64,000 bases of DNA, taken from Dehalococcoides mccartyi (lineage in GTDB: Bacteria > Chloroflexota > Dehalococcoidia > UBA2979). The notes beneath the pieces are model-generated. The model ran no database searches. It was not told the DNA's origin and saw nothing but the letters and a program-made list of their open reading frames with translations. A program made the position numbers and the translations under genes. The stretch covers positions 200,421-264,420 of the forward strand of contig CAMBFG010000002.1 in NCBI GenBank assembly GCA_945865925.1, written 5' to 3'. Positions 7,873-15,627 of this stretch are shown in pieces; position 1 is the stretch's first letter; each line of letters opens with the position of its first letter.

Positions 7873-8763
7873 CTATCTCTCTCCATAAGAAGGCCGCGCA
7901 GTTCCGGAAGGAAGTTCTGGCCGCGGTGCTGGGAGATCCGCTTCCGGGGACACCTCGCGTAGGCAGGACATGGTTGTTTCGGTAGTGGGTCTGTCTGCCT
8001 GATCTGGGTTGCGCCTGTAGCGATGCCAAGGGACCCCGCGCCACCACAGGCGGATCGCATGCCAGAAGATCAGTGCCGAAGTCTTCAGCGGCACGAGCGG
8101 ATCGCGTGCGAGCAGCCGCAGCAGGTTGCGGTTGGTCAGCGGCACCCGGCGCACCTGAAGCTGGGCAACCAGCACCGGTTCGTCGCACTCGTTCTCCCGG
8201 ATCGTGACCGTCAGTCGCTCGTCGTCCTCTCGGACGAGGAGTTCGTAGTGGGCGTCCGCAGCAATGAAGGGGGACACGTACATCCGCTTGTCCTGTGTCC
8301 CCCTGAACATCGGTCCGTCGCCGGCGTCCTGCGAGAATTCGTAGACTTGGCGATCGCCGTGCGTGTTGTGCACCTCCGCGAGGACGACGCGAAGCGTGTC
8401 CGCCGCATCGTGGCAGAGATAGAAAGACACCGGGTTGAACACGTATCCGAGGACGCGCGGATAGGCGATGAGCGTGATCCGCATCATCGTTGGATCGAAG
8501 CCGTGAGCGAGCAGCCGTTCGGAGATATTTGCCCGAAGCCCCTTGATTCCGCCATCGAGATGATCGACATCACGCAACTCGAGCAGGTTGCGTCGGTTAA
8601 ACGAGAGCAATGGCAGAGCACGAGCCACCTTGGCCTGCTCATCTAGATCGAGCGCCAGATACCAGACGTGGTGGGTGAAGTCAGATGTCACGACGCGGTC
8701 GCGACGGTGCCGAATGGTGCCCACGAGGAAGTGCGAGCGGAACTGCTCGGGCTGCTCCGTCAC
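7873..8763 (-). CDS. DUF1365 family protein
   Basis: A 296-residue DUF1365 protein. Diagnostic segments are the N-terminal LVGTIRHRRDRV and LALDLDEQ, then LGYVFNPVSFYLCHD near residue 120 and AEVHNTHGDRQVYEF after it. Members are repeatedly found beside an FAD-dependent oxidoreductase and often a cyclopropane-fatty-acid synthase, in light or singlet-oxygen regulons, and are presumed to act on membrane lipids. Here no such synthase is present. The GTG start at 8763 overlaps the TGA of the oxidoreductase by 4 bp (GTGA), so translation is probably coupled. Confidence 0.88.
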   Translation of the reverse strand: MTEQPEQFRSHFLVGTIRHRRDRVVTSDFTHHVWYLALDLDEQAKVARALPLLSFNRRNLLELRDVDHLDGGIKGLRANISERLLAHGFDPTMMRITLIAYPRVLGYVFNPVSFYLCHDAADTLRVVLAEVHNTHGDRQVYEFSQDAGDGPMFRGTQDKRMYVSPFIAADAHYELLVREDDERLTVTIRENECDEPVLVAQLQVRRVPLTNRNLLRLLARDPLVPLKTSALIFWHAIRLWWRGVPWHRYRRNPDQADRPTTETTMSCLREVSPEADLPAPRPELPSGTARPSYGER

Positions 8764-10019
8764 CAGCGGATGCCGAAAGACTCAGCGACTTCCACCCCGG
8801 AACGCGCGCCGTCCTCGTGGAATCCGTACCCGAGGTGGGCTCCGGCGAAGTACGTCTGGCGCTTCCCCTGCAGCGCTCGCACACGTCGCTGAGCCTCCAG
8901 CGTTCGCAATGAGTAAACAGGGTGGGCGTAATCGAAGGCCGCGATCACGCGCGCTGGATCCACGTTCTCACCGGGGTTCACAGAAACGCAATACGTTGTT
9001 GATCCGTACAGGCCTTGCAGGCGGTTCAGGTCGTAGCTCATCGTGAGCGTCGTTGGAAATCCCTCATGCTCGATGCGATGGTAATTCCACGCTGCGCGGG
9101 CGGATTCTCGACGTGGCAGCACGCGCTCGTCGGTATGCAGCACCACGTGGTTCTGCGCGTACGTGAAGCCACCGAGCGCCTCACGTTCCTCCGGCGAGGA
9201 GTCGCCCAACAATGCCAGTGCCTGGTCCGCGTGACAGGCGAGCACCACCGCATCGAAGTGACGCTCTTCGCCATCCGGCAGTGCGACACATGCCCCGCCG
9301 CGTTGCCGCGTGACGCGCGCGATTGGGGTTCCTCGATGAATGCGCGCCGGATCGATGGTGCGAAGGATCGCCTCCACGTACTTCCGGGATCCTCCGACGA
9401 TCCAGCGCCATTCCGGAACGCTATGCAGCGCGAGCACGCCATGCTGATCAAGGAAGCGGAAGAGGTAGTTCGTCGGGAATGCCAGCACGTCGGCCGGCGC
9501 GTTCGACCAAGTGGAAGCGATGAGAGGGACGATGATGCGTTCGCGGAAGTCGCGGCTGTAACGCCCGCGCCGGAGATACTCCTCGAAGGGGACGTCGTGC
9601 AGCAGATCTCGCCGCAGTACGTCGCGCGCGTCCCGCTGGAAGCGCAACACGTCGAGGCCCATGATCGCGCGGCGGGGGTTGAACAGGTTGCGCGGACTGC
9701 CGAGGTACCCGCGCCACCCGCGGCTGCTGTACTCGAAACTATCGTCCTCAGATCTCACGCCGAAGGACATGTCGGAAGGCCGCGTCTCGACGTCGAGCTC
9801 GCGTAACAAGCGGCTGAAGACAGGATACGTGCGCTCGTTGAAGACGATAAAGCCGACGTCCAGGGACACTTCCTCGCCTGCGTCGTCTTGCGTGATAACC
9901 GTCTTCGCGTGCCCGCCAGCTGTGTCGCCCGCTTCGAACAGTTCCACACGGTGTTTCCGCTGGAGGAGGTAGGTCGCGACCAAGCCGCTGACGCCTCCAC
10001 CGATGATCGCGATATCCAC
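8760..10019 (-). CDS. FAD-dependent oxidoreductase (amine-oxidase-like)
   Basis: The N-terminus DIAIIGGGVSGLVATYLL is a classic dinucleotide-binding fold, followed by LFEAGDTAGGHAKTV and DVGFIVFNERTYP, typical of the oxidoreductases paired with DUF1365. The C-terminal FAGAHLGYGFHEDGARSGV closes the FAD site. It starts at GTG 10019, 2 bp after the SDR stop. The family is related to phytoene-desaturase-like and lipid-modifying flavoproteins. In the singlet-oxygen regulon of Rhodobacter a related cluster has been tied to fatty-acid modification. The substrate here is inferred to be a membrane lipid. Confidence 0.88.
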   Translation of the reverse strand: MDIAIIGGGVSGLVATYLLQRKHRVELFEAGDTAGGHAKTVITQDDAGEEVSLDVGFIVFNERTYPVFSRLLRELDVETRPSDMSFGVRSEDDSFEYSSRGWRGYLGSPRNLFNPRRAIMGLDVLRFQRDARDVLRRDLLHDVPFEEYLRRGRYSRDFRERIIVPLIASTWSNAPADVLAFPTNYLFRFLDQHGVLALHSVPEWRWIVGGSRKYVEAILRTIDPARIHRGTPIARVTRQRGGACVALPDGEERHFDAVVLACHADQALALLGDSSPEEREALGGFTYAQNHVVLHTDERVLPRRESARAAWNYHRIEHEGFPTTLTMSYDLNRLQGLYGSTTYCVSVNPGENVDPARVIAAFDYAHPVYSLRTLEAQRRVRALQGKRQTYFAGAHLGYGFHEDGARSGVEVAESFGIRW

Positions 10020-10021
10020 GT

Positions 10022-11020
10022 CTAGGCTCCTGTCTCGTCAAGCCGAGGAAGGGCCCAGCCGCTGGTCGACTCGCACCACGCCCAAAGACGCTCACGCCGC
10101 TCCACGGTATCCGCGGTTCGCGTCCTCGCGATGCGATGCGCAGGGCGCCGCGCGCGGTCGAACCAAAACGCGCCGCTCGTCTGCTCCGCCTCGGGATCCG
10201 CCGCCAACCACGCGATCGTGTCTGCTCCCTCTTTCGGGGATCTCAAGAGCGGGCGTAGCAGTTGCCGAAAGCGTGGCAGCGATCCAGCGAGACCTAGCGT
10301 ATCGACCCATCCCGGATGCATCGAATGGAACACAATAGAACGCCTCTTGGAACGCTCGGCCCAGAGTTCGGTGAGCGCAATTTGCGCCCGTTTCGCTCGC
10401 GCATACTGCAGCGAGCCGTCGAATGCGGCGGGCGCCGGGTCAAGGCCGGAGACGGTCAGCGGAGCGAGGTAGGCACCGCCAGAAGAGACGGTGATCACAC
10501 AGCCAGGTGCGCCAAGTTCGAGTCGTTCCAGCAGCAGTCCCGTAAGGAGGAACGGTCCAGCTACCTGCGCGGCGGAGGTCTGCTCGACGCCCATCGGCGA
10601 TCGGCGGTAGGCCGCCGCAAGCGCTCCCGCATTGTGGACCAGGATGTCGAGGCGAGAATGCTGTGACATCACCTCCGCAGCAGCCCGTCGTATGTCCGCC
10701 GCGTCGTCCATCGATGCGAGGGCCGTCGAGATGTGCTGAGCGCCGGTGAGCCTCACCAGCTCGCGCCGTGCCGCATCTGCGCGCGTCTGGTCGCGACCAA
10801 GAACGATGACATGCGCTCCCATGTTCGCTAGCGCCTCGGCTGCGGCGAAACCGATGCCAGAAGTGGCGCCGGTAACGAGCGCCACGCGACCGGAGAGGTC
10901 GTACGACTCCAGCGGCCGCCAGCCAGCAACGCGCCGCCGGATGGCACAGCCGATCCGCGTGAATGAGGTCACCACCGGCCACTCGATCGCGCGGTCCACG
11001 CCTGTCGTCAGCGCGCGCAT
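10022..11020 (-). CDS. Short-chain dehydrogenase/reductase
   Basis: A 332-residue SDR with the nucleotide motif TGATSGIG near residue 50, NAG near 130, and the catalytic Ser (TVSSGGAYL) followed by YARAK, in which the YxxxK pair is present. The ATG at 11020 is preceded by AGGGAG at good spacing; a longer in-frame extension overlaps the upstream gene and is not used. The N-terminal 40 residues extend beyond the Rossmann fold and may anchor it at the membrane. SDRs of this type recur in the DUF2177/FAD/DUF1365/photolyase cluster of other bacteria. Substrate unknown. Confidence 0.88.
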   Translation of the reverse strand: MRALTTGVDRAIEWPVVTSFTRIGCAIRRRVAGWRPLESYDLSGRVALVTGATSGIGFAAAEALANMGAHVIVLGRDQTRADAARRELVRLTGAQHISTALASMDDAADIRRAAAEVMSQHSRLDILVHNAGALAAAYRRSPMGVEQTSAAQVAGPFLLTGLLLERLELGAPGCVITVSSGGAYLAPLTVSGLDPAPAAFDGSLQYARAKRAQIALTELWAERSKRRSIVFHSMHPGWVDTLGLAGSLPRFRQLLRPLLRSPKEGADTIAWLAADPEAEQTSGAFWFDRARRPAHRIARTRTADTVERRERLWAWCESTSGWALPRLDETGA

Positions 11021-11046
11021 CGATAACTCCCTGGATGCGTCGCGCA

Positions 11047-11451
11047 CTAGGTGAACCGGCGCGCGGCCGTGATCGCGATTGCGGCGACCGCGGCGGTGAG
11101 CGATGCCCCCCACGCCATGTCGACGGCGGTCACGACCGTCGACCACCCTCGGAGAGTGGCCTGATTCGTGAGGTCGTACGTGCCGTACGCCACCAGGCCA
11201 AGCAGCGCACCAATGGCGACCACTCGGCCAAGCGGCCATTCGCCCTCGAGCGCCGGGCGCACCACCAACACCACGACGCCCACGGCGTACAAGAGATAGA
11301 ACGCGACGGCAGGAGCCCAACTTGGTGTGTCGAGGAGGAGGCCGGAGAGCTGCCTTCGGTACAGGCGGGTTGTCATGGTCGTCAGCCAGATCGCGTCGAG
11401 CACGCCCATACTCAGCAGCGTCGCGACGATTGCGACAGCGGTCCGGCCCAT
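11047..11451 (-). CDS. DUF2177 family membrane protein
   Basis: A 134-residue protein with four predicted membrane helices. DUF2177 hallmarks are the N-terminal LDAIWLTTMTTRLYRRQL and the third-helix YGTYDLTNQATLRGW. The ATG at 11451 is chosen because GGAGG sits 6 nt upstream. It is the first gene of the minus-strand operon DUF2177, SDR, FAD oxidoreductase, DUF1365, DUF2236 and probably photolyase. Function is unknown. The recurrent company suggests a membrane partner in light-stress lipid remodelling. Confidence 0.85.
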   Translation of the reverse strand: MGRTAVAIVATLLSMGVLDAIWLTTMTTRLYRRQLSGLLLDTPSWAPAVAFYLLYAVGVVVLVVRPALEGEWPLGRVVAIGALLGLVAYGTYDLTNQATLRGWSTVVTAVDMAWGASLTAAVAAIAITAARRFT

Positions 11452-11582
11452 TCGTGCCTCCGATCTTGATCGAAATCCGTCGGACTCTCGCATTCGTACT
11501 TACCAGCCGTCAGCAAGGCGCCTGCCTACCGTCCGTACACTCATTCCGGGTCGTTCGCGGATCTTCGCACCCGCCGGGAGCG

Positions 11583-11623
11583 GTATGGACGGAGCCGGGG
11601 TTTCCTGCCGGCCCTGTCCATAC
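11583..11623. repeat. Inverted repeat between fasciclin and DUF2177 genes
   Basis: GTATGGAC (11583-11590) pairs perfectly with GTCCATAC (11616-11623), with GCCGG/CCGGC pairing inside. It lies just after the fasciclin stop, upstream of the DUF2177 operon. No T-tract follows in the minus direction, so it is a weak terminator candidate or an operator. Confidence 0.4.
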
Positions 11624-11641
11624 AGTACGTGCGGGGCGCAG

Positions 11642-12337
11642 CTAGCGGCGAGAGCGCGCCGTGGCGATGCGAGCCACACCGAGCAGCGTCAGCGCCCCGG
11701 CCGAGGCCAGGATCCACGTCATCCCGGTGCCGGAGCCGGTGCCGACGGGGCCCATCGTCCCCGCCTTCGCCGGGGCGGGCGACGCTGGTGCCGGCGCCGC
11801 GGCGGCGGTCGGCGGCAGGATTACCGTGTCGATCACGTGGATCACGCCGTTCGAGGCCATGACGTCCGCCGTCTCGACGGTCGAGGTGCCGTTCAGCACG
11901 ACCTTGCCGCCCCGCACCGCGATCTGGACCTGCGCGCCGTTCACCGTGCTCGCCGCGGTCAGCTTCACCACGTCCGCCGCCGTCACCTTGCCGGCGACCA
12001 CGTGGTACGTCAGCACCTTGCGCAGCTCCGCCGGGTTCGCCAGCAGCGAGTTCAGCGTCGCCGCCGGGAGCTTCGCGAACGCCGCGTCCGTGGGGGCGAA
12101 GACGGTGAACGGGCCGGCGCCCTTCAGCGTGGTCACCAGGTCCGCGGCCTGCAGCGCCTTCGCGAGCGTGGTGAACTGACCGGCGGCAACCGCGGTGTCG
12201 ACGATGTCTTTGGTCGCCGCCTGCTAGTCCGCAAGCGGTGCTGTGGCCGGCCGGGCTACGTCTGCTGCCATCGCACCGCTTCCAAGCGCCAGTGCGGCCA
12301 CTGCTGCGGCAACCCCAGCGATCCATTTGCGCGTCAT
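11642..12337 (-). pseudogene. Fasciclin-domain surface protein with in-frame amber stop
   Basis: The ATG at 12337, after GGAAGG, starts a signal peptide (RKWIAGVAAAVAALALG, cleavage after AMA). The same frame continues with PLAD, then TAG at 12224-12226, then the fasciclin domain ([57 protein letters not shown]). A Pro/Ala linker and a C-terminal membrane helix with an RSRR tail follow. Everything on both sides of the stop is coherent, so one base change (CAG to TAG would be enough) interrupts a cell-surface adhesion-type protein. Amber readthrough or a sequencing error could rescue it. Internal restart at the GTG at 12136 would lose part of the domain. Confidence 0.85.
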
Positions 12338-12425
12338 CAGGTAATCCTTCCAGAGCCCGGAGGCCCGTCTCGCGAGCACAAGACTCGCTCCACCATGTGC
12401 TGTGAGGGTTGGTCTAGCCAGCGAT

Positions 12426-12908
12426 CTATCTACTAATAGCGGGGTCCTCCATCGATCCGAAGCGTTCGTCCAGTACCCGTCGTCGGTGCGCGAAGATCTC
12501 TGCGACCTTCCGTGCAACGACGTAGTGGTTGATCAGATCACCGAATGGGCCGCCGGGCACCGCGTAGTGGATGATGTCGCGCATTTCCGTGCCGCCCGCG
12601 ACCTCACGAAAGTGATGCTCGTGGTGCCACATCGCATACGGGCCGACGCGCTGCTCGTCCACGAAGCGGTCACCCTCCACCACGCTCGTGATCTCCGTCA
12701 CCCACGTGACCGGGATGTTGAACATCGGACGGACGCGGTAACTGATCATGAGCCCAGTGTAGACGTGCTCGGGAACCTCGCAGGTGATCAAGAAGCCCAT
12801 CTCTGGCGGCGTGATCACGGCGAGGTTGCGTGCGTCAGAGAAGAAGCGCCACGCCTCCTCGCGCGCGATCGGGAGGACTGTAGTGGTGTCGAAGCGATGG
12901 ACGCTCAC
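12426..12908 (-). CDS. SRPBCC-family ligand-binding protein
   Basis: A 160-residue START/polyketide-cyclase-like protein with the usual opening (SVHRFDTTTVLPIAREEAWRFF), a central WVTEITSVVEGDRFVDEQ strand pair and the WHHEHHF segment. It probably binds a hydrophobic ligand. Its GTG start overlaps the TGA of the TIGR01777 gene by 4 bp, so the two are translationally coupled. SRPBCC and TIGR01777 domains are also found fused in single proteins elsewhere, which supports joint action. Confidence 0.85.
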   Translation of the reverse strand: MSVHRFDTTTVLPIAREEAWRFFSDARNLAVITPPEMGFLITCEVPEHVYTGLMISYRVRPMFNIPVTWVTEITSVVEGDRFVDEQRVGPYAMWHHEHHFREVAGGTEMRDIIHYAVPGGPFGDLINHYVVARKVAEIFAHRRRVLDERFGSMEDPAISR

Positions 12909-13840
12909 CGAGCGATTTCGACTGATTGCGAGGAAGCGTCGACCGCATCGGAGTGCAGAGCGGAGTGCAGAGCGCCTTCCAGGTCCGGATGGCGGAAAGC
13001 GTAGCCCAGCTCGCGCAGGCGCTTCGGTTCCACGCGCTGACTGACCAGCAGCAGTTCATCGGCGCGGCCCTTGCCCAACACCAGCCGGAGCGCGAACGCG
13101 GGCGCGGGGGCGAGCGCCGGGCGGTGCATCACCTTCCCCAGCGTCTTCGCGAAGACTCGGCTGGTCGCGGGGGTCGGCGCGACAATGTTCACCGGCCCGC
13201 TCGCGGACCCGTCTTGGAGCAGCATGGCTAGCGCGCCAGTCGCGTCCTCCAGTGCGACCCATGACATCCACTGGCGGCCGCTGCCGAGCGGCCCGCCAGC
13301 CCCCAGCCGGAACGGGAGCACCATCTGCGGAAGCGCGCCGCCTTCCTTCGACAGAACGATGCCGAAGCGTGGCGATACCACGCGCACGCCCAGCGCCTCC
13401 GCGCGGCGCGCTTCCGCCTCCCAGTCCTGCACTAGTTCCGCAAGGAAGCCGCTGCCCGGAGCGGCGGATTCGTCGACGATGCCTTCGCCCGCGTCGCCGT
13501 AGTAGCCGATCGCCGAGGCCACCATGAAGACCGCAGGCCTGCGGTCGAGCCGTGCCATCGCATCGACGAGCAGGCGCGTTGCGTCCACTCGGCTGCTCCG
13601 AATTTCCGCGCGACGCTTCGCCGTCCAGCGGTGGCTACCGATGGAAGCGCCGGCGAGTTGCACGACCGCATCAGCACCGGTCAATGCATCGCTCGCAACC
13701 CAGCGCGTCGCGACATCGTATTGGCCGCCCTCCTGCGCAGTCCCCCGGCGCACCCTCTTGACCTCATGGCCGGCGCTCTCGAGAACGCGGCGCAATGCCG
13801 TGCCAATCAGTCCGCTGGATCCGGTCATTACCACCAACAT
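12905..13840 (-). CDS. TIGR01777 family NAD(P)-binding epimerase-like protein
   Basis: An extended SDR of the TIGR01777/SDR39U1 family, once mislabelled as cell division inhibitor. Features: MTGSSGLIGTAL nucleotide motif, VVQLAGASIG, SASAIGYYGD-like VASAIGYYGDAGEG, RFGIVLSKEGGAL and the C-terminal LLVSQRVEPKRLRELGY. I chose ATG 13840, directly before the Rossmann strand. An in-frame ATG at 13900 would add 20 residues. It is divergent from carH, and the operator there may control it. Oxidoreductase substrate unknown. Confidence 0.85.
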   Translation of the reverse strand: MLVVMTGSSGLIGTALRRVLESAGHEVKRVRRGTAQEGGQYDVATRWVASDALTGADAVVQLAGASIGSHRWTAKRRAEIRSSRVDATRLLVDAMARLDRRPAVFMVASAIGYYGDAGEGIVDESAAPGSGFLAELVQDWEAEARRAEALGVRVVSPRFGIVLSKEGGALPQMVLPFRLGAGGPLGSGRQWMSWVALEDATGALAMLLQDGSASGPVNIVAPTPATSRVFAKTLGKVMHRPALAPAPAFALRLVLGKGRADELLLVSQRVEPKRLRELGYAFRHPDLEGALHSALHSDAVDASSQSVEIAR

Positions 13841-13938
13841 CGTTGACCCGCTTCCACGCTCTCGGTCGCCTCGGCTGTAGAGGATTTTTGTGACCGACAT
13901 GCCATTACTCGAAATATGTTCGTCAGCATGACGATGTC

Positions 13939-13978
13939 TGTCAAGACAGTTGACAAAGTTCCGGAGGACATTTAACTT
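13939..13978 (+). promoter_or_regulatory. carH promoter with overlapping palindromic operator
   Basis: TGTCAA-GACAG-TTGACA (13939-13955) is a perfect inverted repeat. Its right arm TTGACA is a consensus -35, with TAACTT (13973-13978) as a weak -10 at 17-bp spacing. This would put the transcript start close to the carH ATG at 13985, so the mRNA may be leaderless; the only purine-rich site (GGAGGA, 13963-13968) is 16 nt away. A repressor on the palindrome would block the -35, as expected for CarH autorepression in the dark. The left arm is a -35 for the opposite strand, toward the TIGR01777 gene. Confidence 0.6.
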
Positions 13979-13984
13979 CCGCTC

Positions 13985-14902
13985 ATGCAGTACACTGTTC
14001 GCGCCGCCGCGCTGGCCACCGGAGTTGCGGGGGATCGCCTCCGGACTTGGGAGCGGCGCTATGGGGTACCCGCGCCGGCGCGCAGCGGCACCGGCCGCCG
14101 GCTATACGACGAGGGCGATATCGACGTCATTCGCCGCATGTCAGCGCTCATAGACTCGGGGCTGAGCGCCGCATCCGCGGCGGCGACCGTGCTTAATGAG
14201 TCCACGCAGGCTGTTCCCGTGCGCTCCACGGGCACCCAAACACTCGATCTTCGCGCGCTGGCGCTCGTTGATCGTGTCGAAGCGTTCGACGAGTCGTCGT
14301 TGTTCGAAATCCTCGATACGGCTGAACGGTCTATGGGGATCGAGGCAGCGGTAGAGGAAGTTGCTCTTCCAGCGCTCGTCGAGGCAGGGCGTCGCTGGGA
14401 GCGATCCGACATCACCGTGGCGGGCGAACATCTGCTGGCGGAGGTGATCCGAGCGTGGTTTGTGGCGCTCTCCCGCACACTACCCGCAGCGTTGCCTGCC
14501 GCTCCGCGCGTGCTCGTCGCCTGTCCCGAAGATGAGCGCCACGACCTGGGCGCGCTCGCGCTCGCATTGCTCCTGAGAAGGGCCGGACTGCGGGTAGCCT
14601 ACCTCGGCGCGGACGTGCCGGCGAGCGCTCTCGTGGATGCGACTCGCAGCGCAGCTTTCGCTGCGCTGTGCCTGTCGGTCACGGGCGTTGCTTCCTTGCC
14701 CGTCGCTCGACTGTCGCTCAGGGCCCTGCTTGCGACAGGCGGCGGAACGCGCCTGTACGTCGGTGGGCGAGCCATTACCGGCGCACGCGATGGCGAGGCA
14801 GATGCCCTCCCGGCCGTGCGGCTACCCGCGTCGGTCTCGGACGCTGCGCGGCAGGTGGCGGCACAACTGCGCGGCGGGAGCGAAGGCGGGCGGTCGTTCT
14901 GA
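13985..14902 (+). CDS. carH: CarH-type B12-dependent photoreceptor repressor
   Basis: A 305-residue MerR-family regulator. The N-terminal winged helix (about 1-70) has VRAAALATGVAGDRLRTWERRYG. The four-helix cap has W-x9-EH (WERSDITVAGEH, near 140), the signature that separates light-sensing CarH from other B12 proteins. The Rossmann-type cobalamin domain has ERHDLG (E-x-H-xx-G with the lower-ligand His), then SVT and GG at the expected spacing. CarH binds adenosylcobalamin, represses as a tetramer in the dark and falls off DNA when light breaks the Co-C bond. It lies at the edge of the photolyase/heliorhodopsin cluster with a matching palindrome at its own promoter. Confidence 0.92.
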   Translation: MQYTVRAAALATGVAGDRLRTWERRYGVPAPARSGTGRRLYDEGDIDVIRRMSALIDSGLSAASAAATVLNESTQAVPVRSTGTQTLDLRALALVDRVEAFDESSLFEILDTAERSMGIEAAVEEVALPALVEAGRRWERSDITVAGEHLLAEVIRAWFVALSRTLPAALPAAPRVLVACPEDERHDLGALALALLLRRAGLRVAYLGADVPASALVDATRSAAFAALCLSVTGVASLPVARLSLRALLATGGGTRLYVGGRAITGARDGEADALPAVRLPASVSDAARQVAAQLRGGSEGGRSF

Positions 14903-15015
14903 GTCCCCGGGGCGGTCAGATCCACCTGACGCCAGAGACATAGCAGCAGAGCCAAACAGCGACAGGTCGCGCGCGACTCCTAGCGGATCGTGCTCGACGC
15001 GCTACGGAGGAATGA

Positions 15016-15627
15016 ATGCCCGTCAGTACGGACGAAGGCAACATCAACGCATCCGCGGGCGCCCTCACCGTCCTTCGGCCGGACCGAAGTACGGTGCGAC
15101 TGGGAGCGGTATGGGCGGAACGGCCCGTGGTTCTGGCGCTCGTGCGGCACTTCGGCTGCATCTTCTGCAAGGAGCAGGTGTCGCGGCTGCGAACGATCGT
15201 GGGCGACATCCACAGCGCGGGCGCGGAGCTGGTCATCGTGGGCAGCGGGTCGCCGCAGATGGCGGGCTTCTTCGCGGAGGACTACGCGATCACCACAACG
15301 GTGTTGACCGATCCCGAGCGCCGTGTGTATCAAGCCCTCGAAGTGCGTCGACCGCCGCGCTTGGCATTCGTCGATCCGCGCGTGTTCGTGCGGGGCCTAC
15401 GAGCTCTGCTACGCGGGTACCGGCAGCAGAGCGCTCAGATGAGTGAACGCGGCGACGAAACCCAGCTTGGCGGGGTGTTCATCGTGCGGCCTGGCGGGAC
15501 TTTGGCCTGGGCTTACCGCAGCGCCTTTGCCGGCGACCACCCGACCAACGCCGCCATCCTCTCCGCGCTCCGCGAAGCGATGCGCGTTCCTCTCGTGCAA
15601 TCGAATTGCGAACGACCTCAACCGTGA
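15016..15627 (+). CDS. Peroxiredoxin-like AhpC/TSA protein, C-terminus replaced
   Basis: A thioredoxin-fold protein of the PRXL2/AAED1-like type, with the redox segment VRHFGCIFCKEQVSRL near residue 50 (CxxC), then LVIVGSGSPQ and GGVFIVRPGGTLAWAYRS. It would reduce peroxides or act as a thiol oxidoreductase, fitting a photo-oxidative stress neighbourhood. The last roughly 11 codons (from 15594) come from serine-recombinase sequence read in another frame, so the native C-terminus was cut by a deletion junction. The catalytic core is intact. It starts at ATG 15016, 113 bp after carH. Confidence 0.8.
   Translation: MPVSTDEGNINASAGALTVLRPDRSTVRLGAVWAERPVVLALVRHFGCIFCKEQVSRLRTIVGDIHSAGAELVIVGSGSPQMAGFFAEDYAITTTVLTDPERRVYQALEVRRPPRLAFVDPRVFVRGLRALLRGYRQQSAQMSERGDETQLGGVFIVRPGGTLAWAYRSAFAGDHPTNAAILSALREAMRVPLVQSNCERPQP

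Noticed and set aside
11541-12326. A 261-codon minus-strand frame over the fasciclin region.
   Set aside because: It is out of frame with the signal peptide and the fasciclin domain, and its composition (Arg/Gly-rich) is that of a shadow frame. The coherent frame is the one interrupted by TAG.
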